A stretch of 64,000 nt of DNA from Neoscytalidium dimidiatum (lineage: Eukaryota > Ascomycota > Dothideomycetes > Botryosphaeriales > Botryosphaeriaceae): assembly GCA_037367355.1 (NCBI GenBank), contig CM074701.1, positions 1,984,001 to 2,048,000 on the forward strand. The letters are read 5' to 3'. The notes beneath the pieces were generated by a model. That model did no database searches, was not told the DNA's origin, and was given only the letters and a program-made list of their open reading frames with translations. Below, piece after piece: positions 22,972 through 33,372 of this stretch (positions are counted from its first letter, which is position 1; the number at the start of each line of letters is the position of its first letter). The position numbers and the translations under genes are program-made.

Positions 22972-23996
22972 TTACGGCCCATAAGGAGGGAGCGGCTCTT
23001 CCGACAGATCGTTCCACTCACACATTTCCGAATCGGGAAGGAGGCCACGCGCTGTTGTGGTGCCATGCTCATTCCTCATCGCCCCCATCCTTGATGTGTC
23101 ACCGAACTGATCCGGATCATGGACGTGCTCGCTACCATCTCGCTCAAGTTTGCCCACCTTCAAGGCCAATCGAAGTTCGCCATCAAATTCATCCCTCGTC
23201 TGAACTTCCTCTTTGCTGAGCTTCAAAGCCTGTTGCAGACGGGTCTCTTCATTGTGTGCTGGACGGGGTTCCTCTTCTCGGCACCAACGTGGCGTCCATC
23301 TATCTTGCTGCACCGAAGGGCTTCTGCAAGGTCGGCCTTGTAGCTTTCGTTAAGGCCAGATCCATTTTCTTCGTTGGTATGGCGTCCGCTTCCTCTGTGT
23401 CCAGCAGTCCACTCGTTTGCATCACGTTGGAGTGCCTAGAGCTGGCTTTCTTGCGCTGCTTTCAGCACGACATCGCCATTGGCGCTGGGACGCGTTAAGG
23501 TGGGAGGTGCAGAATGCTGGCAAGGGGGCCCCATGCGCTTCCTTCTGATCAGTTCACTGTCAGTCCATTCTGGTGGAGGTGAAGATGAGTCACTGCTACG
23601 CTCCTGCGGAATGCGCTCATATGGTGACAATACCTCCGCAACCTACGTATCCTCATCTGAATTTGTCTGTCTGTTGACGAGAGTGGCGTGATCAATCGGG
23701 CATGAGGTTTCGAATTGTGTTCGACGTGGAGTTGGTGATCCTCGACAGAAATTCTCTTCAGATGTGTCGGTAAATGTGCAAAAGTGTAGCTTCCACCACT
23801 CTAGCCATCTGGTTTCGGTATTCTCGTTGGATGGATGGCAGATGCGGGACTCCCGGGTCCTACCTTCTTCTTCCTCATCCAAACGCCGCTTTGTACGTCC
23901 CGACAAGCTCATCGAGCATGCATTCGGTGTTTCTTGCAGCCACGTTCCCTTGCCGGGTCGTAACTTGATATGGATTTGCAAGAGAAGCTGAAGCAT
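22972..23996 (-). pseudogene. Probable decayed gene with UIM-like motifs
   Basis: One reading frame on the minus strand starts with ATG at 23996 and keeps protein-like, acidic composition through two in-frame TAG codons (near 23643 and 23436). After a shift of frame near 23300 it continues to a stop at 22972. The distal part has motifs like ubiquitin-interacting motifs: ADLAEALRCSK, then ETRLQQALKLSKEE, and a weaker GELRLALKVGKLE. The first lies in one frame and the others in the next, which argues for a frameshift. Both TAG triplets could instead be intron acceptors, so a spliced gene is possible. It begins 92 bp beyond the ATE1 stop on the same strand. I recognise no full-length family. Confidence 0.35.
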
Positions 23997-24088
23997 GGTT
24001 TAATCTACACCGAAATCTCCTTGTTGTCTCTGTATCTAATTTTCTACTTATACCATATTTGAAAACCTCAGGGTGAGCAACTGCAAAC

Positions 24089-26037
24089 CTAGCCGCTCAA
24101 CTGAACGACCATCTGGCTCGCTACGTCCGGGCCGACGCATGCTGCCATTTCCGCAATATGGCCTTTAAGAGAACTCTTGTCTGTCGGTGATCCCTTGTCC
24201 CACGTGGCGAGATCCTGCATCGTTAATGAAAAGCGCGTGCACCGATGGCTGACTTCACTTACTTCCATATTGACAACAATGCCAGCGCTCGGGATGGCAA
24301 TCTTGATCTTATTGAGGTCGACTTGATCCAAAAGCTCTTCAAACGTCATCACACCTGGCATGCCCAACTCCAAGAGCGACAACCCGCCGTCTACGGCCAT
24401 AGAGGCGAGCACGGGAGACTCGAGATATTGCCCATCGTAATCATAGTCCGAACGCGTCTCTCGCATGGAAGTATCACCTCCGCTATCGGTGGTTAGTGCC
24501 TGTTCCTTCCGGCTTCGTCTCGACAGAGACACATATTTGTTGTCGTCCAACAACTTCCGCAGTCCGTCGTCAAGCAGATTCCATTCATAAGACTCAGGAT
24601 CGAGCACATATTGCGGATGATAGCTACCCTTGTACCGCATTTTCACGCAGCTGTGGATGTAGTAACCCATGTAGTAGAACTGCAGACCCGATTCTTTGGC
24701 CAGAGCGGCCTCTCTGAGCGCGCTTATCTTTCCGAAAGAATACTTCTCGAAGTCGGAATGATAGATGAAGTAAACCCCGCTAACGGCGTGTGGGAGAAGA
24801 TCGAGCACAGCAAAGGCAATCAGCCGGCCGTCCAGCCTGTAGCACTGATGGAAGGAACCGAGCTCGATTGAGGAACCATCAACAGTGCGACGTTCAAGTG
24901 GCGAGTCACACAAGAAGCGCCGGAAGCCTTCTCGCGTGACTTCATGTGGCTGTTCATGATGCACAGCTTGCTGGTAGTTCGAGAACAGCTGGAACTTCTC
25001 TTCGGTAAATTTATCAGGCTCCAGTGCCACTTCGAAGCGGTGGACAGGCTCGGGCGGCCTCTTCAAGTTGGAGTACTCGGCCTCATGTACAACCTCGCAG
25101 AGGTCAAAGCCATTGCGCTGCCAAGCTTTCTCCCTGGGGTGCGGGTTAGCTCACGGCAGAGGTTGCTACGTTTCGAACAGTTCTGACTCTTTCGTCTTGG
25201 GGTGCAGCTTTTTAGCGTCGCTGATGTAGGGCTCGCCTAGAACGAATCGATTCCAGCGATTGACAGCTTGCCGCTGATCTCTGGTTGGCTTGAACGAAGC
25301 AGCGGGGAGACTTTGGGGCCAGTCAGCTTAGGGTTTCCCTGTGTGACGCAACCGCAGGAGGCTAACCGAATAGTGTAATGTGGGCAACAAGCTCTCCGAA
25401 CATCAGGTTTGTAGAGGAGGGTGCCTGATCTACAGTGGAGTCAGATTTGGCGCCAGGCATTCTGCTAAGCAACGAATCCGTGGAGGAGCGTGTTGCCCTC
25501 CCACGTGGCAAGTGGAACTCGAGGACCTACCGTCGCCAGCCTCGGTCAATGAGCGCCTGGTAGTGCGCAACGTCCAGGGTTTTGCTCTTCACATAATAGG
25601 ACGCACCTGGAGGGCCATCAGATGTCAGCGCGATCGATTTTGGGCTCCGACTTGGCGGCGTCCGAGATGCAATCGAGAAGCAGGGCAACAACACGACAGG
25701 GATTCACAGGGCATCAAAGGACCAAACAACATGCAGCTGCAGAGCGCGTGGAGAGGGGACTGGGAAAGAAGCGAAACACGTGACACCCGTCGAAACAGAC
25801 GTAAGGCGCACTCGACGAGGCGGAAAAAATAAAAGTGGAAGCAAAACGGGCAGATGGGGACGAGGCGCATCCGTCGTGCGGTGACAACGCACGAGAATTG
25901 GGGGTTCTCTGACTCGTATCGTCGTGCTTGCAGTACCCGCATGAGCTTGTCTGATAGCCTGGATTGCTCGTAGTCAGCGTGAGACGCAACGGTTTCCGAC
26001 ATGGAGCGCAGCCCGCGCGGACGTTGAAGGGACCCAT
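24089..26037 (-). CDS. ATE1: Arginyl-tRNA-protein transferase
   Basis: Six exons: 26037-25914, 25606-25531, 25429-25367, 25310-25188, 25133-24263, 24214-24089, giving 460 residues. ATE1 transfers arginine from tRNA to proteins with N-terminal Asp, Glu or oxidised Cys, marking them for the N-degron pathway. The N-terminal cysteine motif SSCGYC is at residues 31-36 and the second pair (ACCPHYTIR) at 80-88. Between them lies YQALIDRGWRRSGTLLYK, then FKPTRDQRQAVNRWNRF. Exon 5 has HEAEYSNLKRP, RFLCDSPL and the conserved YYIHSCVKMRYKG. The last intron (48 bp, donor GTAAGT) is a multiple of three without stops, so it could be misread as coding. Intron 1 is long (307 bp). The start is the Met nearest the CGYC motif; another in-frame Met lies at 26166. 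Confidence 0.92.
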
Positions 26038-27274
26038 GGGGGCTGGGGGTGGAATCCCATCCAAACAGAGCTGCACGGGCTGCAATGCTGCCGGCTGAGT
26101 GGATTGCGACGCACCGAGCGGCGTTAGGAACGAGGCGGGCCCAGCGCCCGCGTCCGGGGCCTGCATGGCGGCAGCACAAGCGTGGGTGCGCGGGCAGGCA
26201 GTCGGCCGGCAGAGGGCGGTGGCCGGCGGGGGAGGCGCTGGGTCGGAGTCGAGAGAGCGCTGTGCGGTGCTGCGCGGGCGGGCCTTGGGCGTGGTTGGCA
26301 GAGATGCGTGCGTGTGCCGTCCGGCCAGCAGCGAGGGTCCAGGGCCACGGCGGGATCAATCGATCTCAGGACGACGGCTCGCGGTGAGGCTGGCTGGAGG
26401 GAGCCAGGAGCCAGGAGCCTGCGCTGCGCGGTGTGGCACGGCGGAGCGTGGACGTCGCGCCGGAGCTGCTGCTGCTGGAGCTGATGAGGTGCTGCTGCCA
26501 GGCGCGCGCCCACGTCACGGCACGTATGTTATGCAGCGGGCACGCACAACGGAAGACTGAGCTGCCTGCCCAGACAACCTGCGACCTGCCAGCGCGCGCC
26601 GCCGTCCTCCGGCTGCGCCTGCTGAGCTCCTGCTGGCCTCATGCTGCACGCTGCCCGCTGCCCGCTGCCCGCTGTCCGCTGCCCGCCGCGCGCAACCCGC
26701 GCTGCACTGCTTCGGCGCCTGGCGCCTGGCGCCTGCGTCTGCCTGTCTGCGTGCTGCTGCTACTGCCTCTGATGCCACTCTGGTGCTGCGACTGCTGCTG
26801 CTGCTGCTGCCGCCGCCGTCGCCGTGCCGCGTGCTGGGGCGCGGGCACAGGAGAGGCGATTCTGCTCGAGATGCATCTCGCAGATCATGGCTTCTTGGCG
26901 CCTATCTCACTTTTTTGGACCCTGCCCTGTCAAAGACCACGGCACGATGCGAAAGGGACTAACACTACCCACGATGCCTCTCTCCTTTCACCTCCCCAGG
27001 ACACTCACCTTCCCTCAGCCCCGTCCTCCGCGGGACTGAGCTCCAATCTCCTCCCCAACTCCCTCCTCCTTCCTGCACCCGCGCCTCCCCTTCGCCAACG
27101 CCGCCGGCGTCCGTGTTTGCTCGGCCTCAGCCTCTTCCTCTTTTGACCACCCGGCCTACTCTCGAGCCACGCGAGCCCAGTCCACTCGTTCTGCCCGCCT
27201 CAGCACCCTCTCACGAGCCCGGCCAGGCTCGACGTCATTGCCGTGCTCCGAACGGGTCCCTACAGTTGCAGACT
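26038..27274. other. GC-rich divergent promoter region
   Basis: Separates ATE1 (-) from the Nudix gene (+). It has CTG-rich stretches (about 26465-26500 and 26785-26812) and a 7-bp minisatellite of GCTGCCC (26650-26685). Open frames on both strands are low-complexity and not convincing as genes. Confidence 0.55.
26650..26685. repeat. 7-bp minisatellite GCTGCCC
   Basis: About five tandem copies of GCTGCCC, one with GCTGTCC, within the GC-rich region between ATE1 and the Nudix gene. Confidence 0.8.
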
Positions 27275-27867
27275 ATGGCCCAGCAGACTCTTTCCATGCA
27301 GGCCCGGACCGGCCGCAGCAACCAGCGTGAGTGCCCTCACGAGACACCCGCCGCCTTCCGCCGAGAGCGCGCGTGTCGCCGTGCCCGTCCGCCCGTTTGC
27401 GCGCCGCCGCGCTGACTTTTTCCTCTTTTCTGTTCGCAGGCTACGGCAGCAACGGAGAACGCCTCGTCGCCGGCATTGTGCCCCTCTCTGCCGACAAGTA
27501 CTACGTCCTTCTGATCCAATCCACCAGTCATAACAAGTGGGTCCTTCCCAAGGGCGGCTGGGAGACCGACGAAGCCACTGCGCAAGATGCAGCCTGCCGC
27601 GAGGCCTGGGAAGAGGCCGGCATTGTGTGCAAAGTTACCTACGACCTAGGCTCCATCGAAGAGCGACGCAATCCTACACAATTCACGAAGGAGGCGCCGC
27701 GCGCCAGCTACCACTTCTTCGAGGCGACCGTCGAGCGCATGGAGAACCAGTGGCCCGAGGCTCACAAGAGAAATCGCAAATGGTGTACCTACGCCGAAGC
27801 CGCCCAGGCGCTGAAGGACCGTCCGGAGCTGCTTGCTGCACTCAACAAGTGCACCATGCACCGGTAG
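27275..27867 (+). CDS. Nudix hydrolase, diphosphoinositol polyphosphate type
   Basis: Two exons: 27275-27326 and 27440-27867, 159 residues, over a 113-bp intron (donor GTGAGT, acceptor TTCGCAG). The protein is little more than a Nudix domain. After the N-terminal strand (RLVAGIVPLS) comes WVLPKGGWETDEAT, then the catalytic helix AACREAWEEAGI, so the Nudix box covers residues 56-79. The spacing between the glycines and the RE pair is one residue longer than the textbook pattern, as in yeast Ddp1. A Phe-rich part (YHFFEATVERM) and WCTYAEAAQAL follow, also as in that group. Such enzymes remove the beta-phosphate from inositol pyrophosphates and hydrolyse diadenosine polyphosphates. Which substrate dominates here is not visible. 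Confidence 0.9.
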
Positions 27868-29508
27868 CCAAGGTCGAAGAGGCTTCCGGCTTGCTTCTGA
27901 GCACTCCCAAAAAAAAAAAAGCACTGTTATTTCGTGCAGCCGGGTAGCCCCTTCGTGCATGCATAATCATATCCTCATATTGCATTTCCTTTTTTAAGCA
28001 TCCTGGTTTCGGTTTCTGGCTTGACATAAAAATTGGGGTACAGGTGGCATAGATTTGCTTTTCTTGTTCAGTTCGGCGTTTGTGACACGGCTGCAGATGC
28101 TAGAAAAGATCCACCTGTTCATTTTGGTGTGTCGTGGGAGCAGAGATTTGGTCACTCGGCTCTTCGCATCATCCAGCCAACTTTCGCCGAAGGCCATCTC
28201 TGCTCGATTGTCCAATCCAAGCGATGACCCACTGCCATCTCAGGGATTGCGTGACGTGACCTGATGTCTTCTATATCACGGCTCCCGGTTGACTGTCGAC
28301 CGCGTTCCGTGCGGCTCCCATCACACCGACCATAGTGCATCCGTTTGCGTAGGTTTCTACTCCCAATTCTCCTAGGTCCTGTCTTTCGGGTTATTCTCCT
28401 TCCCCTTTCCCTTTCGATTGACGTACTTCCATGCAGGCGCCACGAAACGGCAAAAGCAAATCTTAATCGTCGCTTCGCTCGCCTGATGATCAAACGCCCC
28501 TTATATTGATCAATTACGGTTCTCCGACGCGTGTAGATGAATTAGTAAAGCTTCGCTCACGCGCTGTCTCACTCATAACAGACAGCGCCAGAAACGGTAG
28601 GTATCAATTTGGCTGGTACTGGCGAATACGACGGTTAGGGGTCCTGAAAAGAAGCACACGAACATTAGAAAGAATAGGTATGGAGCATATGTAGACACCT
28701 GAAGACTATGAATCACATCTTGCGGAGGATGCATACGGTTTAAGGCACTCCCCTTACGGTCAAGAAAGGCATGTATATCGAAAAGTAGACACATTGGTGG
28801 GATGCCGATGAAACGTGACGATTCTGTGAGATGCAGCGATCGATTCTCAGCATGAATCAGCTAGAAACATAAGGGTGTACGTCGAATCAAACTCAATAGC
28901 TGCTTTAAATGAGAAAATCGACGTCGATAGAGCTTAGTTTTAAGTGCAAGATGCTTGCATTGTCACGGGGTCGCCAGGTCCCTTCCTTATCGGGGTAACT
29001 TCGGAAACGGCTTAGCGCGGTCATAGGCGAGCAACCCACAATCCGCTCAGAAAAGTTCGGAGCGCACTTCAAGGACGACAACCACGACATCGCCCAGCCG
29101 ACGCCCACCCCCTCCAAGGACGAAGATTCGACAGCTAGGTCAGTCTCCATCGCACCGCCTTCGCTTTTCTCTGCAGCGTACGAGGCACTGGATTTTCGAG
29201 CCGCCGATGAACGAGCGACCGTCCTCCGCACCCGCAACCCATACACGCGTATACCATTGGCCTTTGGCGAATTCCCGTCCTCAAGAACACGTCGATAGCC
29301 TACGTTGAAATGAGGATACGCGGATATTGCAGCACTGATTGCCAATGGTCCTGCGACGCGTGGCTGGGAGCGAGTGTGGAAGTTTACGATGGCTTCAATA
29401 TTCGGCCTCTGAAATTACCAGGGCCTGGCGCGCTCTGCCAAATCTCTGGATCTTCCTGAACATTCGCGCTAACATTGGGGTCTACAGTAATCTTCATCCT
29501 CAGCAACC
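27868..29508. other. Intergenic, no gene seen
   Basis: Begins with the 3' flank of the Nudix gene, including an A-run near 27908-27919. It ends with the promoter of eS8. The minus-strand frame over 28905-29345 has no recognisable motif and overlaps the expected eS8 promoter, so I do not call it. Confidence 0.5.
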
Positions 29509-30217
29509 ATGGGGTATTTGCAACCTTTCACTATTACCCTTATAGTGGCTTATGCTAATACGCTCGCAGTATCTCTCGTGATTCTCGTCACAAGCGCGCC
29601 GCTACCGGTGCTAAGAGAGCATACTACCGCAAGAAGAGGTATGCATAACCCGATAGCCCCTAGTAACCATGTCTGACATGGCAAACAGGGCTTTCGAGAA
29701 GGGCCGCCAGCCGGCTCAGACCCGTATCGGTGCCAAGCGCATCCACCTTGTCCGCACTCGTGGCGGCAACCGCAAGTTCCGTGCCCTCCGCCTCGATTCC
29801 GGCAACTTCTCCTGGGCCTCTGAGGGTATCGCCCGCAAGACCCGTGTCATCGTCGTCGCCTACCACCCTTCGAACAACGAACTCGTCCGCACCAACACCC
29901 TGACCAAGTCCGCCGTTGTCCAGATCGACGCTGCTCCCTTCAGGCAGTGGTACGAGGCCCACTACGGTGCCTCCCTGGGCCGCAGGAGGCAGCAGAAGAC
30001 TGAGCAGACCGAGGAGAAGAAGAGCAAGAGCGTCGAGAAGAAGCAGGCTGCCCGCGTCAAGGCTTCCGGCAAGGTCGAGTCTGCCCTCGAGAGGCAGTTC
30101 GAGGCTGGTCGCCTCTACGCCGTCGTCTCCTCCAGGCCCGGCCAGAGCGGCCGCGTTGACGGTTACATCCTTGAGGGTGAGGAGCTTGCCTTCTACCAGC
30201 GTGCCATCAGGAAGTAG
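29509..30217 (+). CDS. RPS8: Small subunit ribosomal protein eS8
   Basis: Three exons: 29509-29513, 29570-29638 and 29689-30217, 200 residues. The first coding exon is only ATGGG; its 56-bp intron has donor GTATTT and acceptor CTCGCAG. Exon 2 gives ISRDSRHKRAATGAKRAYYRKKR, cut here by a phase-2 intron (50 bp). Exon 3 starts AFEKGRQPAQTRIG and runs through VRTRGGNRKFRALRL, VVAYHPSNNELVRT and QIDAAPFRQWYEAHYG to the tail ELAFYQRAIRK. The length matches the family. eS8 is a structural protein of the 40S ribosomal subunit. Codon use is strongly biased to C-ending codons, as expected of a highly expressed gene. Confidence 0.97.
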
Positions 30218-32597
30218 AGGATTGGCTGCTAGGCTGCGGGTTCTTTACGGTTTATGCGGGGTCAAAATTCGGTCAATGGGCATGTGCACGGGCTGCATGC
30301 TTTTTGCAGCTAGAAATCAATATGGTATGAAAAATACCGCTTAAGATACCTGCCTTACTCTCATCAATTGCTTCGTGAACATTGTCATGTTACCGTCCAC
30401 GTTCATCCATTCCCAGGTACCCGAGTTACTCATCCAAAGCTCCGTCATTGAAGATACGTCCAAAACTCCTGGAAAAGGTGCTTGATTTACTGTTTGAAGT
30501 AAGTGGACCGTTCATCACTCGCCATACCCACCTATGACTACGACAATCCATTCTCCCAGAGCCGCATCAGCCTATCTTCGTAAGTTCCTTATTCATCTAC
30601 CAACATATACGGTACAATACAAGGCTTCAGCTCGCACAGAATTCCCACGTGTGACTTATATTGATCATTATTATTGCCCCTTTCTCTCCCTTCGTTTTCA
30701 ACCAGGTTTGACAATCACTTATTCTCTTCTTAGAATTTCACTTGAGGAAGTCCATACTCTTGGAGGCATGTTTTCACAAATCTCTACCTTCCGCTCATGG
30801 TCCCAGGCCTCATTCGTCGTGGGTGCCAAAATGTTTGCACCCTTCTTGCGATTCAGAATGGCGCAACAGTGCCTCGACTTTGACGTTACATTGTAATACG
30901 GTAATTGTGAACTTATCTTCTCGGTGCCGCCTCTCGCTCGATTTCTCAGGAATCTCCATATTTCATCAGTGTTCTGTTAATTGCGCACCTCAATCAATCC
31001 TCTATGGGGATCGACCAAGGTCGCTACGAGATTTCCGACATCTCCAATATCAGAAAGAAGCGCTTAGAGGACTCCTCAAGCATTGCTTGGAGCAAAGAGG
31101 AAGAAGAGTTATCTAGTACAGATAGCTTGATGTTTACAAGCTGGAACCTTAGTGTGGAATCAAATCAAGCAAATGACATGAGTGCTCAAACGGACGAACT
31201 TGCGGCCAATTCCACAACCCTTCGATTTACCTGGTCAAGTGACAATTGCACATGCTGGGAATTTTCTGCTTTAAGGATATGCCTCAGCAATCCAAACATG
31301 ACTAACCAAACGGAATGATACCTTAAGGCAATAATGAAAGCTAATGACAGACTATACATTTATGAGCCGCATAATGCATAAGTCACATTGGAATGTGTCG
31401 CTTCAGATGGACTCATCGATGATGCAAGGATAGACCTTCCTCTTCCCCGCTCGTTCGTCCCTCTCTATGAGCAATGGCCTCATCTAGTCGTTCTCTCATT
31501 CCGTTCATAATACTTGGTGGGCTTGTGCCATTTGCCAGTACTGATGTAATTCATATCTAAGTTCTAGAAGCTCCGGTTCCTATCTTGTTCCTAACCCCTG
31601 CGTCAACTGGAGTGCACCAGCTATGTGCTCTCTCACCGGTAATATCAGCCACGAGGCCCAGTTGCTGTGCCCCATTGTTTCCATCCACTTCACCTTCTAA
31701 ATACTACCAGTTTTCGGATGAATGAAGCGTGACTCAACATCAGCCCACAACGCGATTCAAAGCCATTGTCGATCAATTGAGTTTCAACCCTGGAGCGGGT
31801 TCTGACACAGAACATTGCCTTGCAGCTGTTTTACGGTGTCCGGAAGTAGCCCGGAAGTGTGCATTAATAATGTTGAAGCTATAACCCAGAAACTGTTCAA
31901 CGCCGCGGACAGCATAAAACAAATGGCACCATCTATGTGCACGAAGCTTTTTCAGAAGTCCGTTAGCTATGGATAATCTTTGCTATAACTGTAATTCTGG
32001 GACTTGCTTTCCTAGCGTCTAATGTGTGGGTCAGCAACCGGGAAGAAGTTTCTTGTGGAAGTCCAGCCGATCTGCCACGCTTACTGTATGGTTTGGAGGG
32101 GTGGAACCATAACATTCTTGATGTAGCTGAGCATCTTAACATGGCGGCCAAGGTAAAAAATACAGATGAAGCTGGAAATAAGTGAATCAGGTAGCACGGA
32201 GCTCATCATTGCATGAAATGTACGACCGAGAAACTGGCCTGGTCTCCTCTGCTCATTTCAATTTACTTGAAAAAGGACCCTTTATTTACATGAATTTTTG
32301 CCTAATTTCTTAGCAAACAGTAGAAGAGAGGAGTTTGAGGAAATTTTGCTGGCGGTGTCCTGACGGTGAGCTATGTTTAAAGGAAAGACGCTATTTTTGC
32401 GCACAAACGATCCTCTCTGAAGCATAGAGTTTGCCCTTACACCATCAACAAATGAAGCACGCAAAATGATCAGTGAAAACGAGAGTGCAACAGAGCCATG
32501 TCAATGGTCTCTATTTATCAAAATAGTTGAAGCTTGTATATACATTGAAACTTTTATTTGTTTATTTACAGATGAAGACGTAAGTCCCGGAAATGGT
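30218..32597. other. AT-richer intergenic region, no gene supported
   Basis: Contains a possible exon start at 30534 (ATG with donor GTAAGT at 30580) and an open frame at 31004-31318, but neither shows a known family or joins up with the other. The rest is AT-rich with many stops. A rapidly evolving gene or a degraded one could be hidden here. Confidence 0.4.
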
Positions 32598-33372
32598 TTA
32601 TGAGCTGCCAAAAGTGAACTCAGGGATCTGGATGGTGCTGACAGTCCAAGTCTTGCCACCGTCGCTGGTGGTCATGTCGCCAGTAACACCCTCGCCCTTG
32701 CCAAGGGTGTTGATGTAGTTGGGGTCAGCAGAGTCAAGGATGATCTTGGTGTCGATCCAAGCTAGAGGATTCATGTGTTAGCCAGCGTTCCCTTTCTCTG
32801 GCGATCAGGGCATGAACTTACAATGAGCACCAACGGTCCCGCAGTTGTTCTCTGCACACTCGACGGCGCTACCCCAACCCTGGGCCTGGCCGTCACTGGT
32901 GGAGAGCTCCGCAACCTGCTTGCCGTTGATGGAGACGAGCTGGGTGTAGTTACCAGAAGCGTCGTCGAACTTGTAGTGCATGGTGATCTTGTCACCTGCA
33001 ACCGCGGAAGTGCTCTCGGTCTGGACGGGCATTTGGGAGTTTTCTACAGATACATCAGCGAAGTCATTGGGAAACCCATCCGTTGAGCATACCACCAGTC
33101 TTCATGAGCGTGTAACCGTAAATGCTCCAGTTGTCGGACTGCCAGTTATCGGCAATGGACTGGATCAGGTCGCCGTTCGAAGTTCCCATACCAACCCAGA
33201 GGGAAGCGTCACCAGACGAACCGCTGGGAGCCTTGGGCAAGACGAGGGTGGAGGTAGCCTCGCGGATCCAAGAGCCGGAGCCAACGGGACCGGTGCTGAA
33301 GGCAGGGCCCATGGCAGCCTCAACAGAGGCGACGGCGGCGAAGACCGAGAGGAGCTGTAACGAGGAAGGCAT
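32598..33372 (-). CDS. Small secreted protein, beta-sandwich type
   Basis: Three exons: 33372-33093, 33043-32822, 32761-32598, 221 residues. Donors are GTATGC and GTAAGT, and all phases agree. Residues 1-19 form a typical signal peptide (LQLLSVFAAVASVEA), so the product should enter the secretory pathway. The mature part has alternating strand-like segments: STLVLPKAP, SLWVGMG, WSIYGYTLMK, DKITMHYKF, YTQLVSING. It also has a Cys pair (VECAENNCG) and N-glycosylation sequons (NWS, NYT). The layout recalls concanavalin-like or glutamic-peptidase folds, but I do not see the catalytic Gln/Glu of the latter, so I name no activity. It ends EFTFGSS. Confidence 0.75.

Noticed and set aside
24215..24262. 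Treating the last ATE1 intron as coding
   Set aside because: It has a consensus GTAAGT donor and a TGCAG acceptor, and removing it restores the family-like ATE1 ending; its length being a multiple of three is a coincidence that keeps the frame open.
26433..27146. 237-codon plus-strand frame before the Nudix gene
   Set aside because: Composition is dominated by CTG and CCG repeats (Cys, Leu, Arg runs); no ordered domain, and it lies in the presumed promoter.
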